The position numbers and the translations under genes were made by a program. From NCBI GenBank assembly GCA_000173115.1, contig ABVW01000011.1:1-37337 (forward strand): a DNA stretch of 37,337 nucleotides, written 5' to 3'. The notes under the pieces are model-generated. The model saw nothing but the letters and a program-made list of their open reading frames with translations, searched no databases and was not told where the DNA came from. The stretch comes from Flavobacteria bacterium MS024-3C (lineage in GTDB: Bacteria; Bacteroidota; Bacteroidia; Flavobacteriales; Flavobacteriaceae). This document shows, piece by piece, positions 17,165 to 25,676 of the stretch (the stretch's first letter is position 1; every line of letters begins with the position of its first letter).

Positions 17165-18106
17165 TTAAAATTTTTGGTTCTGCAAAAAGTCAATATTGCG
17201 TTTAAAGCCCTCATATTTTGTCCTTTTAACGGCAGATTTTTTAAAAATCTGCGAAAACACCTCTTGGGTAATTTCTTCCCAATCTTTCTTGGTATTTTCA
17301 AGTAGTCTAGGGTCTGGATTAAATAAAGGTTCACTATGGGACTTTGAAAAACGGTTCCATGGGCAAACATCCTGGCAAATATCACAGCCAAATGCCCAAT
17401 CTTGAAACTGACCAGAAACCTCTTTTGGAATAGCCTCTTTTAATTCAATGGTAAAATAAGAAATACACTTAGAACCGTCTACCTCATAAGGGGTTATGGC
17501 CTGAGTAGGACAGGCGTCTATACAAGCAGTACAAGTGCCACAGTGATCAGATGTAATAGGATCCTGAGGTAAATCTATATCTAAAACGAGTTCTGCTATA
17601 AAATAGAATGACCCCACCTGCTGGGTCAATAAATTACTGTTTTTACCAATCCAGCCTAGTCCGCTTTTAGCGGCCCAAGCTTTTTCTAAAATCGGAGCGG
17701 AATCTACAAATGCCCTACCCTCTATTTGGCCCAGCTGGGCCGACACCCTTTCCAGTAAAGTTTTTAGCTTATTTTTTATGACCTCATGATAATCCTGACC
17801 ATAGGCATATTTTGCTATCTGATATGAGTCGGAGGACTGTTTTTGCTCCGGAAAATAGTTATACAAGAGACTCACCACTGACTTAGCGCCTGGAACCAAT
17901 TTGGTGGGATCCAATCGCTTGTCAAAATGGTTTTCCATATAACCCATTTTTCCTTGCTTGGCCTCTTTGAGCCACTTTTCTAAACGAGGGGCTTCTTCTT
18001 CCAACAAACCCGCTTTGGAGATCCCACAAGAAATAAACCCAAGAAGCGCTGCCTCTCGCTTAAAAAGCTGCGCTCTATCTTGCTGTACATGATCTGAAGT
18101 GGTCAT
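17165..18106 (-). CDS. queG: Epoxyqueuosine reductase
   Basis: 313 residues. QueG performs the last step of queuosine synthesis, reducing epoxyqueuosine to queuosine in the tRNA wobble position with cobalamin and two [4Fe-4S] clusters. The N-terminal cobalamin-binding part contains [10 protein letters not shown] with the family's catalytic aspartate (D135). The ferredoxin-like part has [12 protein letters not shown] (C189, C192, C195, C199), C214, and [11 protein letters not shown] (C241, C244, C248), giving the eight-cysteine pattern. The length suits the short form without C-terminal HEAT repeats. It starts 59 bases after the ruvB stop; that gap contains no recognised promoter or terminator, so it may be transcribed with ruvB. 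Confidence 0.95.
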   Translation of the reverse strand: MTTSDHVQQDRAQLFKREAALLGFISCGISKAGLLEEEAPRLEKWLKEAKQGKMGYMENHFDKRLDPTKLVPGAKSVVSLLYNYFPEQKQSSDSYQIAKYAYGQDYHEVIKNKLKTLLERVSAQLGQIEGRAFVDSAPILEKAWAAKSGLGWIGKNSNLLTQQVGSFYFIAELVLDIDLPQDPITSDHCGTCTACIDACPTQAITPYEVDGSKCISYFTIELKEAIPKEVSGQFQDWAFGCDICQDVCPWNRFSKSHSEPLFNPDPRLLENTKKDWEEITQEVFSQIFKKSAVKRTKYEGFKRNIDFLQNQKF

Positions 18107-18165
18107 TTAATTGGAACGTTTAAGATCTATTTAAAAAAGCTGCAGCAAAACGGATACGACTAGCC

Positions 18166-19188
18166 CTAAAACAAGCCTCCTTGCTCTGGAGATTTAGTTC
18201 TTCCCAAATGGGTATATGCAGCAGCAGTCACTTCTCTTCCCCTAGGGGTGCGCATAATAAAACCTTGCTGTATGAGAAAAGGTTCATAGACCTCCTCAAT
18301 GGTTTCCGCACTTTCAGAAACCGCAGTTGCTAAAGTGGTAATACCAACAGGACCACCCTTGAATTTATCTATCAGGGTAGTGAGTATTTTATTGTCCATC
18401 TCATCTAGTCCATGGGCGTCTACATGAAGTGCGCCAAGGCCAAATTGGGCAATTTCGAGGTCAATTTTTCCATTTCCCTTAATCTGAGCAAAATCCCTTA
18501 CCCTTCTGAGTAAAGCATTACAAATCCTTGGCGTTCCCCTACTCCTACCTGCTATTTCAATAGCAGCCTCGTCTGTTATGGGTACCTTAAGTATCTCTGC
18601 AGAGCGGGTAACAATAGTGGAGAGTAATTCCGTAGAATAATATTGAAGACGGCTTTGAATACCAAAACGAGCGCGCATGGGTGCGGTGAGCAAACCCGAG
18701 CGCGTGGTGGCACCAATGAGTGTAAATGGATTTAAATGTATTTGAACAGACCGGGCATTTGGTCCGCTTTCTATCATGATGTCTATCTTATAATCTTCCA
18801 TAGCGGAATACAGATATTCTTCCACAATAGGACTCAAACGGTGTATCTCATCTATAAAAAGCACATCGCGCTCTTCTAAATTTGTCAACAGTCCAGCCAA
18901 ATCACCGGGCTTGTCTAATACAGGTCCAGAAGTAATCTTAATCCCCACCCCTAATTCGTTGGCAAGTATATGAGCTAGTGTTGTTTTTCCAAGTCCCGGA
19001 GGGCCGTGAAAAAGGGTGTGATCTAAAGCTTCTTCTCTTAAATTTGCTGCTTTGACAAAAATACTTAGGTTTTCCAGCACCTGCTCTTGTCCTGTAAAGT
19101 CATTGAAACTAAGTGGTCTCAAGGCTTTTTCAATGTCTAGGGATTCTGGCGTTAAATGATCAGATGTAGGATCTAAGTGTTCGTTCAT
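18166..19188 (-). CDS. ruvB: Holliday junction branch migration ATPase RuvB
   Basis: 340 residues, typical for the family. This AAA+ motor drives branch migration of Holliday junctions with RuvA. Walker A is GPPGLGKTT (62-70), Walker [10 protein letters not shown] (D113, E114), and the RuvB signatures [19 protein letters not shown] and [19 protein letters not shown] are intact; the C-terminal winged-helix domain covers about the last 80 residues. The ATG at 19188 is 37 bases after the DUF2807-like gene stop. The near-box TATCTTTA just before the start is a weaker promoter candidate. ruvA is in another cluster about 5.3 kb away. Confidence 0.97.
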   Translation of the reverse strand: MNEHLDPTSDHLTPESLDIEKALRPLSFNDFTGQEQVLENLSIFVKAANLREEALDHTLFHGPPGLGKTTLAHILANELGVGIKITSGPVLDKPGDLAGLLTNLEERDVLFIDEIHRLSPIVEEYLYSAMEDYKIDIMIESGPNARSVQIHLNPFTLIGATTRSGLLTAPMRARFGIQSRLQYYSTELLSTIVTRSAEILKVPITDEAAIEIAGRSRGTPRICNALLRRVRDFAQIKGNGKIDLEIAQFGLGALHVDAHGLDEMDNKILTTLIDKFKGGPVGITTLATAVSESAETIEEVYEPFLIQQGFIMRTPRGREVTAAAYTHLGRTKSPEQGGLF

Positions 19189-19225
19189 AAGGGTAAAGAT
19201 AAGATTTAAAAACAGGAGGAAATTC

Positions 19226-20074
19226 CTATTTTAAAAGCTTTTTTCTCAATACGGATGTTCCTGAAAATTCTAATAAATCTATTCTTGGCGTACCATAAAG
19301 GTCTAACTGACTTTCCTGTTTAGAAAAATAAGTGAGCTGAGACATCACATGAAGGTCAATTTTAGACTTCCCCGAAGCGTGCACGCTGGCCTCACTAATC
19401 AAAAGATCTATACCTTCTAATTGAGACGACCCTTCAAAAGAAGCGGTTAAAAAAGCCAAAGTACCACCCCACTTTAAAGAGGCCTTATCTTGCATGTTTA
19501 ATAATGCTGTCTCACTCACGTCTCCATAAATAGTTGCCGTGGCGCGATCTGTCATTGCTAAAGACAAAGAAGTAAAAGACCCATTGATATTCACGAAAGA
19601 TTTTTCATCTACAGATACACTCAGACTTGGAACAGTACCAGCAACGGCCACTGTTGCGTTTCCGGAAAGGGAAAGCTGTGTTTTTTTAAAACGCGGGTCC
19701 AAAGTAAGTCCCAACTCGCCTGAAGAAATAGCAACACGGTCCAAAGTTGGTGTAAACAAAGTAATGTCTAACTGCTTACTCGCCGTGATTTGATAATAGG
19801 TATTAATGTATAACACACTATCTGTGACTTGAAATTTAAACACAGGAGGCAGGTTGTCGTCTGCAATCATAGACACTCCACTAGTGTCAGACGCTACTAT
19901 ATTAAGTTTTAGATCATTGTCCAATACAATGGCACTAAATGCCTCTAAAGGGGCATTATAAGGCGCTACAATTCTATTGCCTTTAATCTTGGGCACCTTC
20001 TGTGCCTGTAAACGAGTGCCACTTAGCGCAAATATTAGGATAAAGGGCAAATAAAATTTAGCAGTATAGTTCAT
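19226..20074 (-). CDS. Secreted DUF2807-like (GIN domain) protein
   Basis: 282 residues from the ATG at 20074. A signal peptide ([19 protein letters not shown], cleavage near LQAQ) is followed by a repetitive beta-strand-rich region: short strands alternating with S/T/G/D turns, for example [21 protein letters not shown] and [12 protein letters not shown]. This layout matches the head-GIN / DUF2807 beta-solenoid found in many Bacteroidota exported proteins, whose function is mostly unknown. The frame is open to 20179, but that extension runs through the ctaD terminator, so the shorter start is chosen. ruvB follows after 37 bases. No clear TAnnTTTG box precedes it, only AATATTTG at 20083-20090. 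Confidence 0.7.
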   Translation of the reverse strand: MNYTAKFYLPFILIFALSGTRLQAQKVPKIKGNRIVAPYNAPLEAFSAIVLDNDLKLNIVASDTSGVSMIADDNLPPVFKFQVTDSVLYINTYYQITASKQLDITLFTPTLDRVAISSGELGLTLDPRFKKTQLSLSGNATVAVAGTVPSLSVSVDEKSFVNINGSFTSLSLAMTDRATATIYGDVSETALLNMQDKASLKWGGTLAFLTASFEGSSQLEGIDLLISEASVHASGKSKIDLHVMSQLTYFSKQESQLDLYGTPRIDLLEFSGTSVLRKKLLK

Positions 20075-20164
20075 AAAAGGGACAAATATTAGTGCTGTTA
20101 AAAGTATTAAATTATGAAAAATGATTGATATAAGAGACACCCCAATGGGGAATCCTTTGAAAAA

Positions 20165-20194
20165 ATAAAGTCCTAACACAGGTTAGGACTTTAT
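20165..20194 (-). terminator. Rho-independent terminator of the act-cta operon
   Basis: Perfect 13-bp stem (ATAAAGTCCTAAC and its complement), 4-base loop ACAG. On the minus strand TTTTT follows (complement of 20160-20164). It lies 36 bases beyond the ctaD stop and closes the respiratory operon. Confidence 0.88.
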
Positions 20195-20230
20195 AATAGG
20201 TTTAATATTTAATCAGAAGACTTTTGCTGT

Positions 20231-22051
20231 CTAATGATGCAATTGTTCTTCATCAGGACCCATAGGTACTGTTTGAGGCACAAAATCTTGTTCAGGTATC
20301 ACATAATTACCCTCTTTATCCGTTTTAGAATAGTCATAAGGCCAGCGATGTACTTCAGGAATAGCACCAGGCCAGTTACCATGAATATGGGCTACAGGAG
20401 TAGTCCATTCTAGGGTATTGGACTTCCATGGGTTTTGTGCCGCTTTCTTACCGTAGAAAATACTACTGATGAAGTTGTACACAAATACCAATTGCGCCCC
20501 AGCAGAAATAATGGCAAATACCGTAATAAGCACTTGAACATTAGTCAATTCGTCAAACATTGGAAAAGCAGTGTTCTCATAATACCTTCTAGGCACTCCT
20601 GCCATACCTACAAAATGCATGGGGAAGAAAACCCCGTAAGCACCCACTGCAGTAACCCAAAAGTGTACATACCCCAAATTCTTGTTCATCATTCTACCAA
20701 ACATCTTAGGGAACCAGTGGTACACCCCAGCAAACAATCCATAAAGTGCAGAAATACCCATTACAAGGTGGAAATGCGCAACCACAAAATAGGTGTCATG
20801 AACATTAATATCTAGCGTAGAATCTCCTAAAATAATTCCTGTTAAACCACCTGTGATAAAAGTAGACACCAATCCAATAGAAAATAACATCGCTGGATTT
20901 AACTGTAGGTTACCTTTCCATAAAGTGGTGATATAGTTAAATGCCTTTACCGCAGAAGGAATAGCGATTAACAAGGTAGTAAATGTAAATACAGATCCTA
21001 AAAATGGGTTCATTCCAGAAATAAACATATGGTGGCCCCAAACAATTGTAGACAAAAATGCAATGGCTATAATGGAGGTAACCATCGCTCTGTATCCAAA
21101 AATTGGCTTACGTGCATTGGTAGACATTACTTCAGAAGTGATCCCTAATGCAGGCAACAATACAATATACACCTCAGGGTGGCCTAAGAACCAGAAAAGG
21201 TGCTCATAAAGTACCGGTGAACCCCCTTGGTAATGCAGTACTTCTCCTTGAATAAAAATATCTGACAAGAAAAATGACGTACCAAAACTTCTGTCCATAA
21301 TCAGTAGCAAGGCGGCAGAAAACAATACGGGAAATGAAATAACACCAATAATAGCTGTTACAAAAAACGCCCATATAGTTAAAGGCAAACGCGTCATAGA
21401 CATGCCTTTGGTTCTGAGGTTTATTACCGTAACAATATAGTTAAGAGAACCTAAAAGCGAAGAAGCTATAAAGATAGCCATAGACACCAACCACAAAGTC
21501 ATTCCCATTCCAGAACCAGGCTGCGCCATAGGAAGTGCACTTAAAGGTGGATAAACCGTCCAACCTGCCGCAGCTGGTCCAGCCTCAACAAATAGAGAAA
21601 AAACCATAATAATTGAAGAGGTAAAAAACAACCAGTAAGACACCATATTCAAAAATCCTGAAGCCATATCTCTGGCCCCAATTTGCAATGGAATAAGTAA
21701 ATTAGAAAATGTACCACTTAGACCTGCAGTCAATACAAAGAAAACCATGATGGTTCCGTGTATGGTCACTAATGCCAAATAGATATCTGCATCCATGACA
21801 CCGTCTGGTGCCCATTTTCCTAATAAAGCTTCAAAAATTGGGAAGCTTTGACCAGGCCAAGCAATTTGCATTCTGAATAAAAGAGACATGGCAATTCCTA
21901 TGAATCCCATAATAAGCCCTGTAATTAGGTACTGCTTAGCGATCATCTTATGATCCTGGCTAAAGATATACTTGGTTACAAAGGTTTCTTTATGATGATG
22001 CCCATGATCTTCGTGATGATCCTCTGAATGTGCGTGTGCGTTTGCAGACAT
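20231..22051 (-). CDS. ctaD: Cytochrome c oxidase subunit I (aa3 type)
   Basis: 606 residues, about 12 membrane helices; the catalytic subunit that reduces oxygen to water and pumps protons. Ligands are all present: H99 and H428 for haem a, H426 for haem a3 (VVAHFHLVMG), and H291, H340 and H341 for CuB. The HPEVY motif carries the proton-channel glutamate (E293) and the cross-linking tyrosine (Y295), which places it in the A1 class. The N-terminus is unusual, with eight histidines in the first 20 residues (HAHSEDHHEDHGHHH). A hydrophilic tail of roughly 50 residues follows the last helix. It starts 40 bases after ctaC and is the last gene before the terminator at 20165-20194. Its partners, subunits III and IV, are encoded 18-22 kb downstream in the ctaB cluster. 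Confidence 0.98.
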   Translation of the reverse strand: MSANAHAHSEDHHEDHGHHHKETFVTKYIFSQDHKMIAKQYLITGLIMGFIGIAMSLLFRMQIAWPGQSFPIFEALLGKWAPDGVMDADIYLALVTIHGTIMVFFVLTAGLSGTFSNLLIPLQIGARDMASGFLNMVSYWLFFTSSIIMVFSLFVEAGPAAAGWTVYPPLSALPMAQPGSGMGMTLWLVSMAIFIASSLLGSLNYIVTVINLRTKGMSMTRLPLTIWAFFVTAIIGVISFPVLFSAALLLIMDRSFGTSFFLSDIFIQGEVLHYQGGSPVLYEHLFWFLGHPEVYIVLLPALGITSEVMSTNARKPIFGYRAMVTSIIAIAFLSTIVWGHHMFISGMNPFLGSVFTFTTLLIAIPSAVKAFNYITTLWKGNLQLNPAMLFSIGLVSTFITGGLTGIILGDSTLDINVHDTYFVVAHFHLVMGISALYGLFAGVYHWFPKMFGRMMNKNLGYVHFWVTAVGAYGVFFPMHFVGMAGVPRRYYENTAFPMFDELTNVQVLITVFAIISAGAQLVFVYNFISSIFYGKKAAQNPWKSNTLEWTTPVAHIHGNWPGAIPEVHRWPYDYSKTDKEGNYVIPEQDFVPQTVPMGPDEEQLHH

Positions 22052-22091
22052 ATCTGTAATTTTATTTTTATTAAGCTATTTTTTTATTACT

Positions 22092-23147
22092 CTAGTTCGT
22101 TACTACGATTTGCGCAAATGTTTTCTGCTCAGCCATCCAAGCGTCATACTCCTCTTGGGTTTCAACAATGATCTTCATTTGCATATTGTAGTGAGATTTT
22201 CCACATATTTTATTACACAATAAAATGTAATCAAATTCCCATGGGTCAGAATTAGGTGCACCAATTTGTGCACGCTCTGCCCTAATAGTATTAGTGCGTT
22301 TAACCTTGTCTATCACATCTGGATCTTGTCTCATTTGTTCAGTGGTGTAGATAGGGGTATATGAAAACTGGGTAATCATCCCTGGAACACAGTTCATCTG
22401 AGCCCTAAAGTGAGGCATATAAGCAGAGTGTAAAACATCTTGAGAACGCATTTTAAAGTTCACTTTCCTTCCTACTGGTAAGTGAAGTTCTTTTACAATG
22501 ACGTCATCTGAAGCATAGCTATCAGAAGTGTCCAGACCCAATACATTAATATTGTCAATATCTATTAAACGTACGTTAGCTTCTCCAAGCACATTGTCTT
22601 CTCCAGCATAACGAGCTGTCCAATTAAATTGTTGGGCGTATAATTCAACAACAATAGGATCATCTTGGTCGTTAATATCCATAATGTTCACCCAGCTGTA
22701 TAATCCCCAAAGAATTAAGCCAGCCAAAACCACTACTGGAATCATGGTCCAGATGATCTCTAACTTATTATTGTCTGCATAATACAAAGCTTTTTGACCC
22801 TTTCTTCCTCTGTACTTGTAAGCGAAGTAATGAAGCAATGCTTGTGTAATGGTTTGAACAATAAAAATAATGATGAATGAGACCAGCATTAAATTATCGT
22901 AATCTGCCCCGTGTGCAGATGCTGCTTTTGGTAATAAGATTTTGGTATACTTATAAAAACTAAAGATGGTTATTCCGTAGATAAACACCAAGAAAGCGAA
23001 CATAAGGTAACCGTTGTACTTATTGTCGTTGTCATTGGCAATCTGAGAAGCATCTTTCTTGATTTGAGACAACTCAAATATCTTGGTCATCTGCCATATG
23101 GCTATGGCTACTAAGACTAATACTCCTATGGTTAAAAATGCTGTCAT
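22092..23147 (-). CDS. ctaC: Cytochrome c oxidase subunit II (CuA subunit) with extra N-terminal helices
   Basis: 351 residues. The C-terminal cupredoxin domain holds the CuA site: H240 (DVLHSAYMPHF), C311, C315, H319 and M322 in CNKICGKSHYNM. It accepts electrons from the cytochrome donor and passes them to haem a. There is no CXXCH, so this is aa3 rather than caa3 in subunit II. Two features depart from the canonical form. There are four predicted helices (about 4-20, 47-70, 84-108, 128-152) rather than two. An extra segment of about 40 residues (about 265-308, charged, with MRQDPDVIDKVKRTNTIRAE) also stands between the first CuA histidine and the CuA cysteines. The gene lies 27 bases after actF and 40 before ctaD. 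Confidence 0.97.
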   Translation of the reverse strand: MTAFLTIGVLVLVAIAIWQMTKIFELSQIKKDASQIANDNDNKYNGYLMFAFLVFIYGITIFSFYKYTKILLPKAASAHGADYDNLMLVSFIIIFIVQTITQALLHYFAYKYRGRKGQKALYYADNNKLEIIWTMIPVVVLAGLILWGLYSWVNIMDINDQDDPIVVELYAQQFNWTARYAGEDNVLGEANVRLIDIDNINVLGLDTSDSYASDDVIVKELHLPVGRKVNFKMRSQDVLHSAYMPHFRAQMNCVPGMITQFSYTPIYTTEQMRQDPDVIDKVKRTNTIRAERAQIGAPNSDPWEFDYILLCNKICGKSHYNMQMKIIVETQEEYDAWMAEQKTFAQIVVTN

Positions 23148-23174
23148 TTTAATATGCTGTTTACGTAAATAATA

Positions 23175-24563
23175 TTAGTAATGAAAGTGCTTACTCTCTT
23201 CAATAAATGGGTTGCGCTTGGGTGTAATGGGTGCTTTTGTCAATGCGTTAAAGACCGTGTAAATAAACAAACCTGCAAAGAACAATACTGCACCTATTTC
23301 TGGAATACCAATAAACCACTGATCACCTACTGCAGAGGGCATAATAGCATTAAATATATCTAAATAGTGACCTGCAAGAATCACTATTCCCGTCATGACA
23401 ACAAACCAATTCACACGTTTAAAATCACTGTTCATTAACAACAGTAATGGAAAAATAAAGTTCAGTGCTAACATCCCAAAGAAAGGCAGGTTGTAATCCT
23501 GAATTCTAGTCACGTAATAAGTCACTTCTTCCGGAATATTAGAGTACCATATAAGCATGAATTGAGAGAACCATAAATAAGTCCAGAAAACACTGATACC
23601 AAACATAAACTTGGCTAAATCATGAATATGGCTGTCATTCACTTGTTCTAACAATCCTTTTGACTTGAGGTAAATAGTCACTAGCGCAATTACAGTAATT
23701 CCTGAGACAAACATAGAAGCAAAAATATACCATCCAAAAAGTGTAGAGAACCAGTGTGGGTCAATACTCATAATCCAATCCCAAGACATCATAGATTCCG
23801 TCACCAGGTAGAATACCAAGAATGCTGCAGAAAGTCTGAAATTTTTCACAAAGTTAGTATTGTCTTCTGCGGCATCTTGTGCTAAAGATAATTTTCTAGA
23901 ATACCACCTGTAAGCGATCCAGCCTGATAAGAAAAAGGCGGCTCTCGCTAAAAAGAATGGTCCGTTTAAGTAACCTATTTTTCCTTGGATGAGTTTGTCG
24001 TGTGCCACTACTTCAGGATCCATCCATACAAATAAATGGTTCATGTGAGCTACAGAGGCTACTAAAATTAAGAATACAATGATTCCTCCAGGTACTAAAT
24101 AAGCCGTAATCCCTTCCATGACTCTAAATAAGAGTGGAGACCATCCTGCCTGAGCAGCACGCTGTATAGCATAAAATGCCAACACCCCTAAAGCGATCAT
24201 GAAGAAAAAGAAGGCCGCAACATAAAGGGCTGCCCAAGGCTTATTCTGTAATTGGTGTAATACATGTTCGTCATGCGCTGCACTGTGATCTTCACTATGT
24301 GCTTCTGAGGCATGAGAATCTGAAGATACTGCGTGATCGGTCATAGAAGCATGATCCTCGTCGTGAATTTCTGCGGCTTCATTTGAAATGGCATGATCTT
24401 CTGTTGCGTGTGCATCTCCATGGCCGTCTGTCTGAGCAGCCACTATAGCTTTGGCTTCTGCCACATTAGATGGGGCAGACATGAATCCAATAGCAATCCC
24501 TATTGCACCCACAGCCATTAGTATAAAAGAAGCTATCTTAAGTCTGTTTGAAAAAGTATACAT
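23175..24563 (-). CDS. actF: Alternative Complex III subunit ActF (NrfD/PsrC-like membrane subunit)
   Basis: 462 residues, an integral membrane protein with about ten helices, related to ActC; it is one of the two quinol-interacting/membrane core subunits of ACIII. TM1 is about 10-30. It is followed by a hydrophilic loop (about 45-105) with twelve histidines between residues 48 and 103 and many Asp/Glu/Ser, before the next helix at about 110-130. Later it has MNHLFVWMDPEVVAHD and WDWIMSIDPHWFSTLFGWY, typical of ActF. It lies 16 bases after actE and 27 before ctaC in the act-cta operon. The His-rich loop is the oddest part and could bind metal ions, but that is inference. Confidence 0.95.
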   Translation of the reverse strand: MYTFSNRLKIASFILMAVGAIGIAIGFMSAPSNVAEAKAIVAAQTDGHGDAHATEDHAISNEAAEIHDEDHASMTDHAVSSDSHASEAHSEDHSAAHDEHVLHQLQNKPWAALYVAAFFFFMIALGVLAFYAIQRAAQAGWSPLLFRVMEGITAYLVPGGIIVFLILVASVAHMNHLFVWMDPEVVAHDKLIQGKIGYLNGPFFLARAAFFLSGWIAYRWYSRKLSLAQDAAEDNTNFVKNFRLSAAFLVFYLVTESMMSWDWIMSIDPHWFSTLFGWYIFASMFVSGITVIALVTIYLKSKGLLEQVNDSHIHDLAKFMFGISVFWTYLWFSQFMLIWYSNIPEEVTYYVTRIQDYNLPFFGMLALNFIFPLLLLMNSDFKRVNWFVVMTGIVILAGHYLDIFNAIMPSAVGDQWFIGIPEIGAVLFFAGLFIYTVFNALTKAPITPKRNPFIEESKHFHY

Positions 24564-24579
24564 ACTGTCTGTCTTCGTA

Positions 24580-25140
24580 TTATTTAGTTAGGTCTTGCTT
24601 TAATTTTATTACATACTCAGAAACTTTCCAACGCTCTTCAATATTTAATTGACCCGCATAAGAACCCATTGAGTTCAATCCATAATAAATGGTATGGTAA
24701 GTACTTCCCTCTGAAATGTTTCTAGCAGCGTCAGCATATGAAGGCACTCCTAATATTTTTTCTCGAGAAACCAAAGTTCCGTTTCCATCCCCTTTTTTAC
24801 CATGACAAATGGCACAATACACATCGTAAAGCGCTTTGCCCTCTTTGAGATTCTCTTCGTGCATAGCAGAATCTAAAGGACTATTTTGGGCTCTTGCCAA
24901 TTCCTTGTCTGCTAAGGTGTTTTCAAATTCGTAAGGCAACCAACCCCTGTGAATGGTATTCTCTGCAGGCAAACCTGCTTCCATATTAGAAGGTAAGAAA
25001 TCTACTTGTTGGTAGGTCTCATAACCTACAGATTCATACATATTTGGCATGTACTGGTAGTTTCTACTGTTCTTGTCTGAACAAGAAGCCAAAACTATCA
25101 TAGATGCAAGGGTCAAAAAAGAATATTTTAAATCACTCAT
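24580..25140 (-). CDS. actE: Alternative Complex III subunit ActE, monohaem cytochrome c lipoprotein
   Basis: 186 residues from the ATG at 25140; the frame is open four more codons to a TTG at 25152, which I reject because the ATG gives a proper lipoprotein signal. That signal (MSDLKYSFLTLASMIVLASC) ends in the lipobox LASC, with the lipidated cysteine at residue 20. One haem c motif, CAICH, is at about 109-113, with a likely axial methionine near the C-terminus (NSMGSY). ActE is the outer monohaem cytochrome of ACIII and relays electrons from ActA. Published work on Flavobacterium johnsoniae ACIII shows two triacylated subunits; this cysteine fits one of them. It starts 13 bases after actD. 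Confidence 0.94.
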   Translation of the reverse strand: MSDLKYSFLTLASMIVLASCSDKNSRNYQYMPNMYESVGYETYQQVDFLPSNMEAGLPAENTIHRGWLPYEFENTLADKELARAQNSPLDSAMHEENLKEGKALYDVYCAICHGKKGDGNGTLVSREKILGVPSYADAARNISEGSTYHTIYYGLNSMGSYAGQLNIEERWKVSEYVIKLKQDLTK

Positions 25141-25153
25141 AATATTTTGCAAT

Positions 25154-25675
25154 CTACTTTTGGGAAACTTTAATTTCTACTGGACCAGTCTCCGCCAATA
25201 AGGCGTAAAGATCTGCTTCATTATCATGGATTTCAATTTCCATCAGGAAAAGGTCATCTGTAGTTCTAACATCAGGATTTTCTGCTTTTTTGAATGGCCA
25301 TAACCTACTTCTCATATAAAAAGTAATCACCATTAAGTGGGCCGCAAAAAAGACCGTAAGCTCAAACATAATTGGTACAAAGGCAGGCATGTTTTCTAAG
25401 TAAGAAAAACTAGGTTTACCCCCAATATCTTGTGGCCAATCCTCAATCATGATGTAATTCATCATAGTGATGGAAACAGCCAAACCTACCAAACCATACA
25501 TAAATGCAGTAATGGCCAATCTAGTTGGGGCTAAGCCCATAGCTTTGTCTAGTCCATGAACAGGAAAAGGACAATACACTTCTTCTATATGATACTTGGC
25601 AGCTTTCACTTTCTTAACGGCCAACATAAGCACGTCGTCATCGTTGTAAAGCGCCTGAATAACTTTATTTGCCAT
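25154..25675 (-). CDS. actD: Alternative Complex III subunit ActD (DUF3341)
   Basis: 173 residues of the DUF3341 family: a cytoplasmic ferredoxin-like N-terminal part with VYCPFPVHGLDKAMGL, then two helices (about 53-75 and 98-119) and a C-terminal soluble tail (about 130-173). ActD is a small membrane subunit that flanks ActC/ActF and has no cofactor. The ATG at 25675 is one base after the actC stop, and its stop is 13 bases before actE, so translation of the genes is closely linked. Confidence 0.94.
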   Translation of the reverse strand: MANKVIQALYNDDDVLMLAVKKVKAAKYHIEEVYCPFPVHGLDKAMGLAPTRLAITAFMYGLVGLAVSITMMNYIMIEDWPQDIGGKPSFSYLENMPAFVPIMFELTVFFAAHLMVITFYMRSRLWPFKKAENPDVRTTDDLFLMEIEIHDNEADLYALLAETGPVEIKVSQK

Positions 25676-25676
25676 A

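Noticed and set aside
20075-20179. N-terminal extension of the DUF2807-like gene
   Set aside because: The extension would run through the act-cta operon terminator (20165-20194), and the ATG at 20074 gives a clear signal peptide.
20435-20815. Plus-strand open frame of 126 codons opposite ctaD
   Set aside because: Antisense to catalytic residues of oxidase subunit I; no independent evidence of coding.
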